In this document: positions 8,242 through 15,833 of the stretch, in pieces | How positions within the stretch are numbered: the first letter of the stretch is position 1 | How the letters are laid out: every line of letters begins with the position of its first letter | DNA from: an uncultured Eubacterium sp. | GTDB taxonomy: Bacteria > Bacillota > Clostridia > Oscillospirales > Acutalibacteraceae | Direction of reading: 5' to 3' | DNA length: 22,116 bases | NCBI GenBank assembly: GCA_910577215.1 | Contig: CAJTMQ010000011.1 | Coordinates: forward strand, 1 to 22,116 | Notes under the pieces: model-generated | The model's database searches: none | What the model saw: the letters and a program-made list of their open reading frames with translations, nothing else | Told to the model about the DNA's origin: nothing | Made by a program: the position numbers and the translations under genes

Positions 8242-8742
8242 TTAACCTAAAATTTCTTTAGTTGACTTGCCGCGGATTGCAGCTACTTCATCAGCAGTGC
8301 GAAGCTGAGCAAGTCCGTTCATTGTTGCTCTTACAACGTTATAAGGATTGTTTGAACGGATAGCCTTAGCACGGATATCAGCGATACCTACTGTTTCAAC
8401 AACAGCACGAACAGGTCCGCCTGCGATAACTCCGGTACCCTTTGGAGCCGGCATAAGTAATACTTCGCCTGCACCGAACTTACCCTTAACCTCGTGAGGA
8501 ATTGTTGTTCCTCTTAAAGCAACCTTGATAACATTCTTTCTTGCATCCTCGATACCCTTGCGGATAGCATCAGGAACTTCACCTGACTTACCAACACCGA
8601 AGCCTACAAGACCATTACCGTCACCAACAACAACAAGTGCTGAGAACTTATAAATTCTACCACCCTTAACTGTTTTGGAAACACGGTTAATGGTTACTAC
8701 TTTTTCTTCAAGTTCCATTGAAGATACGTCAATCTTTGCCAT
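8242..8742 (-). CDS. rpsE: 30S ribosomal protein S5
   Basis: This 166-residue S5 lies at the mRNA entry channel and affects decoding accuracy. The N-terminal double-stranded RNA-binding fold includes VVTINRVSKTVKGGRIYKFS and VGDGNGLVGFGVGKSGEVPD. The C-terminal half has PAPKGTGVIAGGPVRAVVE and GIADIRAKAIRSNNPYNVVR. The ATG at 8742 follows GGAGGG with 9-nt spacing. An in-frame start at 8784 would overlap rplR and add an unrelated 14 residues, so it is rejected. Confidence 0.99.
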   Translation of the reverse strand: MAKIDVSSMELEEKVVTINRVSKTVKGGRIYKFSALVVVGDGNGLVGFGVGKSGEVPDAIRKGIEDARKNVIKVALRGTTIPHEVKGKFGAGEVLLMPAPKGTGVIAGGPVRAVVETVGIADIRAKAIRSNNPYNVVRATMNGLAQLRTADEVAAIRGKSTKEILG

Positions 8743-8761
8743 AAAGTATTTCCCTCCTTCG

Positions 8762-9121
8762 TTAGAACTCAAGTCCGCCTTCACGAGCGCCGTCTGCTAC
8801 TGCAGCAACACGTCCGTGATAAACGTAACCGCCGCGGTCAAATACGCATTTTTCAACGCCCTTTGCCTTGGCTCTGTCTGCTAATGTTTTACCTACAGCC
8901 TTAGCTGCATCAATGTTTCCGCCATACTGTGCGAAGTCCTTTTCAACTGTTGAAGCCTGTGCAATTGTAACACCTGCAACATCGTCGATAAGCTGAACGT
9001 AGATATTGCTGAGGGAGCGATATACGTTAAGTCTTGGACATTCAGCAGTACCTGAAATCTTTCCACGCACTCTCTTATGACGCTTTTGTCTTGCCTTATT
9101 GGCATCCTGTCTTGAAACCAT
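8762..9121 (-). CDS. rplR: 50S ribosomal protein L18
   Basis: This 119-residue L18, with L5, anchors 5S rRNA to the central protuberance of the 50S. The basic N-terminus (KARQKRHKRVRGKISGT), the PRLNVYRSLSNIYVQLIDD strand region and the C-terminal VFDRGGYVYHGRVAAVADGA are all family hallmarks. It lies in standard order after rplF (18 nt) and before rpsE (19 nt). Confidence 0.99.
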   Translation of the reverse strand: MVSRQDANKARQKRHKRVRGKISGTAECPRLNVYRSLSNIYVQLIDDVAGVTIAQASTVEKDFAQYGGNIDAAKAVGKTLADRAKAKGVEKCVFDRGGYVYHGRVAAVADGAREGGLEF

Positions 9122-9139
9122 AGTAATTCACTCCTTCCT

Positions 9140-9679
9140 TTATTTCTTACCTGCTTTTCCTTCTTTACGACGGATATGCTCTTCAGCATACTTAATGCCC
9201 TTGCCCTTATATGGCTCCGGCGGTCTCTTTTCGCGAACCTGAGCTGCGAACTGACCAACAGCCTGCTTATCAGCACCTGAAATGATAATCTGAGTAGCAG
9301 ATGGGCACTCAATCTTAACTCCTTCGGGAGGAGTCATAATAACCTGATGTGAATAACCGAGGTTCATAACAAGGTTTGAACCCTGTAACTGAACACGGTA
9401 ACCAACACCGTTAACCTCAAGAACCTTCTTGAAGCCGTTTGTTACACCTTCAACCATATTGGCAATAAGTGAACGAGTGAGACCGTGAAGTGCTCTGTTG
9501 TCCTTATTGTCATTAGGTCTTGCAACGTTAATCTCGCTGCCTTCAACACTGACGCTGATATTTGGATGTTTATCCAAAGTAAGAGTACCATTTGGTCCTT
9601 TTACGGTAACAGTGTTGCCGTTGATTGAAAAATCAACGCCGGCAGGAATTGCGATTGGCTTTAAGCCTATACGTGACAT
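9140..9679 (-). CDS. rplF: 50S ribosomal protein L6
   Basis: This 179-residue L6 sits near the factor-binding site at the base of the L7/L12 stalk. It has the duplicated L6 fold. The C-terminal copy ends with the diagnostic KRPPEPYKGKGIKYAEEHIR block and a Lys/Gly tail. The start MSRIGLKPIAIPAGV is canonical. It follows rpsH by 15 nt with a clear GGAGG. Confidence 0.99.
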   Translation of the reverse strand: MSRIGLKPIAIPAGVDFSINGNTVTVKGPNGTLTLDKHPNISVSVEGSEINVARPNDNKDNRALHGLTRSLIANMVEGVTNGFKKVLEVNGVGYRVQLQGSNLVMNLGYSHQVIMTPPEGVKIECPSATQIIISGADKQAVGQFAAQVREKRPPEPYKGKGIKYAEEHIRRKEGKAGKK

Positions 9680-9694
9680 CCTAACTGCACCTCC

Positions 9695-10093
9695 TTACCA
9701 AATAAATGCTAATACTTCGCCGCCAACATTCTGCTTGCGAGCTTCTCTGTCTGTCATTATACCTTTTGAAGTAGAAATGATTGCTACACCAAGACCTTTC
9801 ATTACCTTAGGCATATCTTCAACATTTGAATAAATACGAAGACCTGGCTTTGAAACTCTGCGCAATCCTGTGATAACCTGTGACTTACCCTCACCATACT
9901 TGAGAGTTGCACGGATAACACCCTGCTTTCCATCTTCAATTACTTTATATCCTTTGATATATCCTTCATCAACAAGAATCTGAGCAATTGCTTTCTTCAT
10001 GTTAGACGCAGGAATATCTACTGTATCGTGTTTTGCTGAATTGGCATTACGAATTCTTGTAAGCATATCAGCGATTGGGTCTGTAATATGCAT
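9695..10093 (-). CDS. rpsH: 30S ribosomal protein S8
   Basis: This 132-residue S8 binds helix 21 of 16S rRNA and is a primary 30S assembly protein. The start MHITDPIADMLTRIRNAN and the C-terminal block GIMTDREARKQNVGGEVLAF are diagnostic. In E. coli S8 also represses translation of the spc genes through a site near rplE. I could not establish an equivalent RNA mimic here by eye. The spacing from rpsN is 37 nt. Confidence 0.99.
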   Translation of the reverse strand: MHITDPIADMLTRIRNANSAKHDTVDIPASNMKKAIAQILVDEGYIKGYKVIEDGKQGVIRATLKYGEGKSQVITGLRRVSKPGLRIYSNVEDMPKVMKGLGVAIISTSKGIMTDREARKQNVGGEVLAFIW

Positions 10094-10130
10094 TGATATT
10101 TCCTCCTTATTAATTTAGCAATCTCAGTTC

Positions 10131-10316
10131 TTACCAAGAAGATTTTGTTACGCCCGGAATTTCACCCTTATGAGCGAGTTCACGGAAGCAGATACGGCAT
10201 ACACCATACTTACGAAGATAAGCATGAGGTCTACCGCAGATCTTACATCTGTTGTAAGCTCTAGTTGAATACTTAGCAGGTCTTGCTGCTTTAACTTTCA
10301 TTGATGTCTTAGCCAC
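10131..10316 (-). CDS. rpsZ: 30S ribosomal protein S14 type Z, zinc-binding
   Basis: At 61 residues this is the short, zinc-containing S14 (also written rpsN1), a protein of the 30S head near the A and P sites. Cys24, Cys27, Cys40 and Cys43 form two CxxC pairs, and the C-terminus GEIPGVTKSSW is the family signature. The longer cysteine-free form is not in this window. It follows rplE by 12 nt. Confidence 0.98.
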   Translation of the reverse strand: MAKTSMKVKAARPAKYSTRAYNRCKICGRPHAYLRKYGVCRICFRELAHKGEIPGVTKSSW

Positions 10317-10328
10317 GATATTCCCTCC

Positions 10329-10871
10329 TTATCCTGCAAACGGAGCACCTAATAAAGTAAGGAGCTCTCTTGCTTCTTCGTCTGTGTTAGCGGTTGTTAC
10401 CATAATGATATCCATACCGCGAACCTTATCAATTTTATCATAATCGATTTCAGGGAAAATCAACTGTTCCTTGATACCCATAGCATAGTTGCCGCGGCCA
10501 TCAAATGAATTAGGATTGATACCTCTGAAGTCACGTACTCTTGGAAGAGCAAGATTGAAGAATCTGTCAAGGAATTCATACATCTTGTCACCGCGAAGAG
10601 TAACCTTAACACCGATTGGCATGCCCTCACGAAGTTTGAAGTTAGCAACAGACTTCTTTGCACGGCAGATAACCGGCTTCTGACCTGTAATAATACCAAG
10701 GTCATTAACGATAGCATCTACTACCTTTGAATTTTCACGGGCTTCACCGCAACCAACATTGAGAACAATCTTGTCAAGCTTTGGGATTTGCATAACAGAC
10801 TTGTACTCAAACTTTTTCATTAATGCAGGAGCGATTTCACTCTTATAGGTTTCTTTTAACCTTGCAGCCAT
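10329..10871 (-). CDS. rplE: 50S ribosomal protein L5
   Basis: This 180-residue L5 binds 5S rRNA and contacts the P-site tRNA and S13 across the subunit interface. The features LDKIVLNVGCGEA, TGQKPVICRAKKSVANFKLR and GRGNYAMGIKEQLIFPEI are typical. Length and start are canonical, and the context rplX-rplE-rpsN is conserved. Confidence 0.99.
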   Translation of the reverse strand: MAARLKETYKSEIAPALMKKFEYKSVMQIPKLDKIVLNVGCGEARENSKVVDAIVNDLGIITGQKPVICRAKKSVANFKLREGMPIGVKVTLRGDKMYEFLDRFFNLALPRVRDFRGINPNSFDGRGNYAMGIKEQLIFPEIDYDKIDKVRGMDIIMVTTANTDEEARELLTLLGAPFAG

Positions 10872-10890
10872 TGTTATGTTCCTCCCTTAC

Positions 10891-11193
10891 TTAAAATTCA
10901 TTTCCGCATTTCTTGCAAACGCGGCTGCCATTCTTGTGTCCTACACGAGTAGCCTCGTTGCATTTCGGACAAACAAGCTGAACCTTTGATGCGTAAAGAG
11001 CAGATTCAACATCTATAAGTCCGCCCTGATCACCCATCTTACGAGGTTTAACATGCTTAGTTACCATGTTAACTTTCTTAACGATAACTTTGCCTTCCTT
11101 TGGACTTACAGCGATAACCTCGCCTTTAACACCTTTTGACTTACCGCTGAGTACTACAACTGTATCACCGGTTTTAACAAACATTTTACTCAT
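10891..11193 (-). CDS. rplX: 50S ribosomal protein L24 with C-terminal zinc-ribbon cysteines
   Basis: This 100-residue L24 starts large-subunit assembly and lies at the tunnel exit. The KOW motif is at about 9-36 (GDTVVVLSGKSKGVKGEV). The C-terminus has two CxxC pairs (Cys75/78 and Cys93/96), a likely zinc ribbon found in many Clostridia. The ATG at 11193 is preceded by GGAGGT with 7-nt spacing. The in-frame ATG at 11208 overlaps the rplN stop, and its codons are themselves the ribosome binding site, so it is rejected. Confidence 0.98.
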   Translation of the reverse strand: MSKMFVKTGDTVVVLSGKSKGVKGEVIAVSPKEGKVIVKKVNMVTKHVKPRKMGDQGGLIDVESALYASKVQLVCPKCNEATRVGHKNGSRVCKKCGNEF

Positions 11194-11207
11194 ATTCAGC
11201 ACCTCCA

Positions 11208-11576
11208 TTAAAGTACTTCCGGAGCGAGAGAGAGAATCTTCATATAATCCTTATCACGAAGCTCTCTTGCTACGGGTCCAAAAATACGGGTGCCTTTAGG
11301 GGTTTTATCTTCCCTGATAATTACGGCAGCATTTTCATCAAAACGAATGTACTGACCGTCGTCACGACGTACACCTTTAGTTGTACGAACGATGACTGCT
11401 TTAACAACTTCGCCTTTTTTAACAACGCCATTCGGAGCAGCCTTTTTTACGCTTGCAACGATAACATCGCCAATGTTGGCATATCTTCTTCCTGAGCCGC
11501 CGAGAACACGGATGCAAAGAATTTCTTTAGCGCCGGTGTTGTCTGCAACTTTAAGACGACTTTCCTGTTGTATCAC
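11208..11576 (-). CDS. rplN: 50S ribosomal protein L14, GTG start
   Basis: This 122-residue L14 forms part of the intersubunit bridges and binds 23S rRNA near the factor site. The start is GTG at 11576, because this gives the canonical MIQQESRLKVADNTGAK and lies 8 nt after AGGAGG. The ORF remains open further upstream, but those residues are not L14-like. The C-terminal FGPVARELRDKDYMKILSLAPEVL is diagnostic. A 94-nt gap with possible RNA hairpins precedes it, at the classical border between the S10 and spc operons. Confidence 0.98.
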   Translation of the reverse strand: MIQQESRLKVADNTGAKEILCIRVLGGSGRRYANIGDVIVASVKKAAPNGVVKKGEVVKAVIVRTTKGVRRDDGQYIRFDENAAVIIREDKTPKGTRIFGPVARELRDKDYMKILSLAPEVL

Positions 11577-11670
11577 AGCATTTTCCTCCTTCGTACTGCA
11601 AAATAACACTTTGCATCTTGCAGTTATTATTTTTAAACTAATTATTAAAAGCTAATGTAATTCGCAATGA
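11577..11670 (-). promoter_or_regulatory. rplN leader with two mutually exclusive hairpins
   Basis: This 94-nt spacer separates rpsQ and rplN. On the minus-strand RNA, ACTGCAA (11624-11618) can pair with TTGCAGT (11601-11595), a 7-bp stem just before AGGAGG (11590-11585). Alternatively AATAAC (11628-11623) can pair with GTTATT (11607-11602). The two share bases 11623-11624, so they cannot both form. The first half of the gap is A+T-rich, but I see no convincing -35/-10 pair in it. Confidence 0.45.
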
Positions 11671-11928
11671 TTACTTTGCCTTTTCAATGATTTCAACCAC
11701 ACGCCATCTCTTATCCTTGCTCATCGGACGGGTTTCCATAATAAGAACCTTATCGCCGATACCGCAGGTATTCTCTTCGTCGTGTGCCTTGTACTTAACA
11801 GTACGGTTGATGATTTTGCCATAAAGAGGATGACGTACCTTGTCCTTAATAGTAACAACGACTGTTTTATCCATCTTATCGCTTGAAACAACACCAACTC
11901 TTGTTTTTCTGAGGTTTCTTTCACTCAT
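11671..11928 (-). CDS. rpsQ: 30S ribosomal protein S17
   Basis: This 85-residue S17 is a primary 16S rRNA-binding protein with an OB-fold. The start MSERNLRKTRVGVVSSDKMD and the central blocks HPLYGKIINRTVKYKAHDE and CGIGDKVLIMETRPMSKDKR are family signatures. It closes the S10-type gene set. The next gene, rplN, follows only after a 94-nt gap. Confidence 0.99.
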   Translation of the reverse strand: MSERNLRKTRVGVVSSDKMDKTVVVTIKDKVRHPLYGKIINRTVKYKAHDEENTCGIGDKVLIMETRPMSKDKRWRVVEIIEKAK

Positions 11929-11946
11929 AATAAACTACCTCCTATC

Positions 11947-12150
11947 TTAAGAATTTGAGCCTGCAAGTTCGATTTCGCGTTCAACTGTTTTGATACGAGC
12001 GATATCTTTCTTGACAGCTTTGATTCTCATAGGGTTGTCGAGCTGGTTGATAGCCTGCTGAAAATGAAGATTAAAAAGTTCTTCCTTAAGCTCTGCAAGC
12101 TTTGCTGAACGCTGTTCTGCACTTAAAGCCTTGATTTCTGCTGCTTTCAT
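11947..12150 (-). CDS. rpmC: 50S ribosomal protein L29
   Basis: This 67-residue, all-helical L29 lies by the tunnel exit, next to L23, where the signal recognition particle docks. It shows the LKEELFNLHFQQAINQLDNP core followed by the IKAVKKDIARIKTVERE helix. Its ATG overlaps the rplP stop by one base (TAATG), and its GGAGG lies inside rplP. Translation is probably coupled. Confidence 0.98.
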   Translation of the reverse strand: MKAAEIKALSAEQRSAKLAELKEELFNLHFQQAINQLDNPMRIKAVKKDIARIKTVEREIELAGSNS

Positions 12151-12572
12151 TACTGCTCGCCTCCCTCTTCTTTAACTACGAATTTACATTTGATAGGAAG
12201 TTTGTTTGCTGCCAGACGCATAGCCTCGCGAGCAACAGACTCTTCAACACCTGCGAGCTCAAACATAACTCTGCCAGGCTTAACTACTGCTACCCAGTAG
12301 TCAACATTACCTTTACCTTTACCCATACGAGTATCGGCAGGTCTTGCTGTAATTGGCTTGTCAGGGAAAATCTTAATCCAAACATGACCGCCACGCTTTG
12401 TGTAACGTGTCATGGCAACACGGGCAGCCTCAATCTGAGCGGCTGTGATCCATGCAGGCTCTGTTGCCTGAAGACCAAACTGACCGTATGTTACTTTGTT
12501 TCCTCTTGTAGCTTCACCGGTCATACGACCTCTGTGCTGCTTACGGTGTTTTACACGCTTAGGTAAGAGCAT
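12150..12572 (-). CDS. rplP: 50S ribosomal protein L16
   Basis: This 140-residue L16 helps organise the A-site tRNA pocket of the large subunit. It begins MLLPKRVKHRKQHRGRMTG and contains the RGGHVWIKIFPDKPITARPA and RMGKGKGNVDYWVAVVKPGR blocks. Both ends overlap neighbours by one base: its ATG with the rpsC stop and its stop with the rpmC ATG. The three genes rpsC-rplP-rpmC thus form a tightly coupled group. Confidence 0.99.
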   Translation of the reverse strand: MLLPKRVKHRKQHRGRMTGEATRGNKVTYGQFGLQATEPAWITAAQIEAARVAMTRYTKRGGHVWIKIFPDKPITARPADTRMGKGKGNVDYWVAVVKPGRVMFELAGVEESVAREAMRLAANKLPIKCKFVVKEEGGEQ

Positions 12573-13288
12573 TATTGATTTCCTCCTTCCTTACGATTAT
12601 CTCTGCGGCGATTGTTGTTGTTTCTTCTTCTTGGAGCCTTATTTCTTGACTCACGAAGAACCTCGCCCTGATAAATCCAAACCTTAACACCGATACGACC
12701 ATATGTTGTAGCAGCCTCTGCTGTACCATAATCAATATCAGCGCGAATTGTCTGAAGCGGGATTGTACCCTCTTTATAAGTTTCAGTACGTGCAATTTCT
12801 GCACCGCCGATACGGCCTGAAACCTGAACCTTAATACCGCGAGCGCCAAGTCTCATTGTATTACGGATTGCCTGCTTAACAGCACGGCGGAATGAAACAC
12901 GCTTTTCAAGCTGTGTAGCAATGCTCTGTGAAACAAGTACTGCATTAAGATCAGGCTGCTTGATTTCCATAATATTGATGAAAACCTCATCAGTGCTCTT
13001 GCCTAACTTCTTTGCACAAATAGCCTTAAGCTTTTCAATCTCTGCACCCTGCTTACCGATAACCATACCCGGCTTTGCACAGTGAATATTGATTCTTACA
13101 CGCTTAGCATCGCGTTCAATTTCAATCTTAGGAACACCTGCACTCTTAAGGGTTTCAAGAAGATACTCACGAAGCTTATGATCATCAACGAGAGTCTTAG
13201 CGAAGTCACCCTTTTTTGCATACCAGCGGGAGTCCCAGTTCTTGATAACACCGATTCTTAAACCGGTTGGATTACATTTCTGTCCCAT
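12572..13288 (-). CDS. rpsC: 30S ribosomal protein S3
   Basis: This 238-residue S3 forms part of the mRNA entry channel and helicase centre. The N-terminal KH domain has its GxxG loop at 78-81 (GKQG). The C-terminal domain includes LGARGIKVQVSGRIGGAEIAR. The tail after about residue 217 is low-complexity, rich in Arg and Asn (RRRNNNNRRRDNRKEGGNQ), a lineage-variable extension. The stop overlaps the rplP start. Confidence 0.99.
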   Translation of the reverse strand: MGQKCNPTGLRIGVIKNWDSRWYAKKGDFAKTLVDDHKLREYLLETLKSAGVPKIEIERDAKRVRINIHCAKPGMVIGKQGAEIEKLKAICAKKLGKSTDEVFINIMEIKQPDLNAVLVSQSIATQLEKRVSFRRAVKQAIRNTMRLGARGIKVQVSGRIGGAEIARTETYKEGTIPLQTIRADIDYGTAEAATTYGRIGVKVWIYQGEVLRESRNKAPRRRNNNNRRRDNRKEGGNQ

Positions 13289-13305
13289 CTAACTTTTCCT
13301 CCTGC

Positions 13306-13644
13306 TTAGTCTTCCATTTCCTTAACGGTAATGGTGATGTGTGATGTTCTTTTATTAATTCTGTAAGCTCTGCCCTGAGCTCTTGGCTGAATTCTCTTAA
13401 GAGTTGGGCCTGCTGTTACATTGCAGTAGCTTACATATAATCTTGATACGTCCATATTATTGTTATTTTCAGCATTAGCCATTGCTGATTTAAGAACCTT
13501 CTTGAGAGGCTCTGTTGCAGCCTTTGGTGTGAACTGAAGAATAGCCATTGCCTTATCACAAGGCTGATTTCTGATTAAATCAAGCACAATCTGCACCTTG
13601 CGTGGAGATATACGAACGTATGTTGCTTTAGCTGTTGCTTCCAT
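13306..13644 (-). CDS. rplV: 50S ribosomal protein L22
   Basis: This 112-residue L22 lines the nascent peptide tunnel with an extended beta-hairpin. It shows VRISPRKVQIVLDLIRNQP near the start and the hairpin sequence GPTLKRIQPRAQGRAYRINK, including the positions where macrolide-resistance changes occur in other species. It lies in the standard order rpsS-rplV-rpsC. Confidence 0.99.
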   Translation of the reverse strand: MEATAKATYVRISPRKVQIVLDLIRNQPCDKAMAILQFTPKAATEPLKKVLKSAMANAENNNNMDVSRLYVSYCNVTAGPTLKRIQPRAQGRAYRINKRTSHITITVKEMED

Positions 13645-13663
13645 AGTTTAAATCTCCTTTCGC

Positions 13664-13936
13664 TTACTTAGATGTTTTTGAGCCTGCATGGCCGCGGAAT
13701 GTTCTTGTCGGAGCAAATTCGCCCAACTTGTGTCCAACCATATCCTCTGTAACATATACAGGAACGTGTTTTCTTCCATCGTGAACAGCAAATGTGTGTC
13801 CTACGAATTCAGGGAAGATTGTTGAACTTCTTGACCAGGTTTTGATAACCTGCTTGTCGCCCTTTTCATTAAGAGCCTCAACCTTTTTGTAAAGACTTGC
13901 TTCAACGTAAGGTCCTTTTTTAGTACTTCTACTCAT
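13664..13936 (-). CDS. rpsS: 30S ribosomal protein S19
   Basis: This 90-residue S19 forms a complex with S13 in the 30S head near the A site. It shows MSRSTKKGPYVEASLYKKV at the start, the core WSRSSTIFPEFVGHTFAVHDGR and the C-terminal LGEFAPTRTFRGHAG. It lies 19 nt after rplB, with AAAGGAG ahead of the ATG. Confidence 0.99.
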   Translation of the reverse strand: MSRSTKKGPYVEASLYKKVEALNEKGDKQVIKTWSRSSTIFPEFVGHTFAVHDGRKHVPVYVTEDMVGHKLGEFAPTRTFRGHAGSKTSK

Positions 13937-13955
13937 TTAATCTTCTCCTTTCTTC

Positions 13956-14789
13956 TTATTTGCCGTTACGACGTCTTACTATCATCTTGTTAGATGCTTT
14001 TTTCTTGTTACGTGTCTTATAACCAAGAGCAGGTTTACCCCAAGGAGTAACAGGTCCCGGTCTACCGATTGGTGACTTACCTTCACCACCACCGTGCGGG
14101 TGGTCATTCGGGTTCATAACAGAACCGCGAACTGTCGGACGCCAGCCCATATTGCGCTTACGGCCGGCCTTACCAATCTTAACGTTTGCGTGGTCTGTAT
14201 TGCCTACAACACCAACTGTTGCCATACATTCACAAGGAACATTGCGAAGCTCACCGGACGGAAGTCTGAGGAGTGCATAAGGACCTTCAAGAGCCATAAG
14301 CTGAGCGCTGTTACCTGCTGAACGAGCAAGCTGAGCACCTCTGCCGGGATAAAGCTCTACATTGTGAACGATTGTACCTACAGGAATGTTCTTAAGAGGA
14401 AGAGCATTACCTGCAACGATGTCTGCATTTGGTCCGGCAACAACCTGAGCACCGATCTTAAGACCTTCAGGAGCGATGATGTAGCTCTTTACGCCATCCT
14501 CATACTGAATAAGAGCAATATGAGCTGAACGGTTTGGATCGTATTCAATTGTTTTAACCTCTGCAGGGATATCAAACTTCTGTCTCTTGAAGTCGATAAC
14601 ACGATATTTTCTTCTGTTTCCGCCGCCGCGGTGGCGAACTGTAATTCTTCCGTAAGAGTTACGGCCTGATTTTTTGCTGATTGGTTCAAGCAAAGATCTT
14701 TCAGGAGCAACTTTTGAGAGGGAAGAATAATCTGTAACCGACATATTTCTTCTTGAAGGAGTGGTCGGCTTATAATTTTTTATTGCCAT
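13956..14789 (-). CDS. rplB: 50S ribosomal protein L2
   Basis: This 277-residue L2 is required for peptidyl transferase activity and subunit association. It shows the N-terminal MAIKNYKPTTPSRRNMS, the RNA-binding core LYPGRGAQLARSAGNSAQ and the C-terminal MNPNDHPHGGGEGKSPIGRP block with the conserved histidine. The ATG at 14789 has AAAGGAG with 8-nt spacing. An in-frame start at 14831 lies within a structured leader and would add 14 non-L2 residues, so it is rejected. Confidence 0.99.
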   Translation of the reverse strand: MAIKNYKPTTPSRRNMSVTDYSSLSKVAPERSLLEPISKKSGRNSYGRITVRHRGGGNRRKYRVIDFKRQKFDIPAEVKTIEYDPNRSAHIALIQYEDGVKSYIIAPEGLKIGAQVVAGPNADIVAGNALPLKNIPVGTIVHNVELYPGRGAQLARSAGNSAQLMALEGPYALLRLPSGELRNVPCECMATVGVVGNTDHANVKIGKAGRKRNMGWRPTVRGSVMNPNDHPHGGGEGKSPIGRPGPVTPWGKPALGYKTRNKKKASNKMIVRRRNGK

Positions 14790-14895
14790 TATTATTTCTC
14801 CTTTCCGGATAACTTTGCGATGGGATGGCACCCATCATACCTCATCATCCGAAATATTCTCAATTTTCGCTATACTATATTATATAAGGGGCAAA
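14790..14895 (-). promoter_or_regulatory. Structured rplB leader, candidate r-protein regulatory RNA
   Basis: This 106-nt gap between rplW and rplB is the longest inside the ribosomal cluster. On the minus-strand RNA, ATTTCGGAT (14855-14847) can pair with ATCCGGAAA (14810-14802) with one bulged G. This encloses a hairpin GATGGG (14836-14831) / CCCATC (14824-14819) with a 6-nt loop. The outer stem ends immediately before AGGAG of rplB, which would suit control of ribosome access. Function is inferred from structure only. Confidence 0.5.
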
Positions 14896-15192
14896 TTACA
14901 TCATATCGTTGAAGAATTCAATTTCCTTTGAATCCTCGGTAAGAGTAACAATTGCCTTTTTCCAAGACGGTGTGTAACCGCTGTGGATACCCTGACGACG
15001 CTCATGGCCGCGAACGTTGATTGTGTTTACCTTAAGAACCTTGGTTCCCGGGAAAACCTCCTCTATAGCCTTTGCGATTTCGATTTTATTTGCATCCTTA
15101 GCAACTTTGAAGGTATACTTCTTCATCACAAGACCTGTCATAGACTCTTCAGTGATGATTGGCTTAAGAATAATATCCTGAGCAGCTTTCAT
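14896..15192 (-). CDS. rplW: 50S ribosomal protein L23
   Basis: This 98-residue L23 is the docking site for trigger factor and SRP at the tunnel exit. It shows LKPIITEESMTGLVMKKYTF near the start and the VLKVNTINVRGHERRQGIHSG loop. Its ATG overlaps the rplD stop by one base, which implies coupled translation. It is followed by an unusually long gap before rplB. Confidence 0.99.
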   Translation of the reverse strand: MKAAQDIILKPIITEESMTGLVMKKYTFKVAKDANKIEIAKAIEEVFPGTKVLKVNTINVRGHERRQGIHSGYTPSWKKAIVTLTEDSKEIEFFNDMM

Positions 15193-15815
15193 TATGCATA
15201 TACCTCCTCAATTTTCTTTGCTGCATCCTTAAGAACAACGAGATTGTTGCAATTAAGAATATCATAAACACAAAGAGTGTTTACTGTAACTACCTTAACA
15301 CCCTTAATATTGCGGGCACTCTTGTAAATTACATCGTTGTTTTCCGGGAGAACAAGAAGAACCTTCTTGCCTGCCTTAAGCTTTGTGAAAACCTCAGCCA
15401 TTGCTTTGGTTTTGATTTCATCAAGCTCTATCTTGTTGAGAACCATCATTTCTGATTCTGCAACCTTGCTTGAAAGTGCAGACTTCATTGCAAGTCTTCT
15501 GACTTTCTTATTTAAGCTAACCTTGTACTCTCTTGGCTTAGGACCAAGAGCAATACCGCCGTGTGTCCACTGAGGGCTGCGGGTTGAACCCTGACGAGCT
15601 CTACCTGTTCCCTTCTGTCTCCAAGGCTTAGCACCGCCACCAGATACTTCTGAACGAGTGAGAGTTGACTGTGTGCCCTGGCGCTGTGCAGCAAGATAGC
15701 TGACAACTGCAAGATGCATTGCATTCTTGTTTGGCTCAATGCCGAAAACTGAATCTGCAAGTTCTAATTTTGAAGTTTTACGACCTTCCTGGTTATAAAC
15801 CTGAACCTGTGCCAT
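15192..15815 (-). CDS. rplD: 50S ribosomal protein L4
   Basis: This 207-residue L4 extends a loop into the peptide tunnel. The loop sequence GGGAKPWRQKGTGRARQGS, followed by SPQWTHGGIALGP, is intact. The globular part includes KKVRRLAMKSALSSK. In E. coli L4 autoregulates the S10 operon by attenuation and translation control, so the rpsJ leader upstream is a natural candidate target here. That is inference. Confidence 0.99.
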   Translation of the reverse strand: MAQVQVYNQEGRKTSKLELADSVFGIEPNKNAMHLAVVSYLAAQRQGTQSTLTRSEVSGGGAKPWRQKGTGRARQGSTRSPQWTHGGIALGPKPREYKVSLNKKVRRLAMKSALSSKVAESEMMVLNKIELDEIKTKAMAEVFTKLKAGKKVLLVLPENNDVIYKSARNIKGVKVVTVNTLCVYDILNCNNLVVLKDAAKKIEEVYA

Positions 15816-15833
15816 TATTTATCTCTCCTTTCG

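Noticed and set aside
8893..9312. Minus-strand 139-codon ORF overlapping rplR and rplF
   Set aside because: Off-frame shadow of two certain ribosomal genes.
14871..14890. TATAATATAG sequence before rplB as a promoter
   Set aside because: No acceptable -35 hexamer 16-18 nt upstream; the TATAAT is expected in such A/T-rich DNA.
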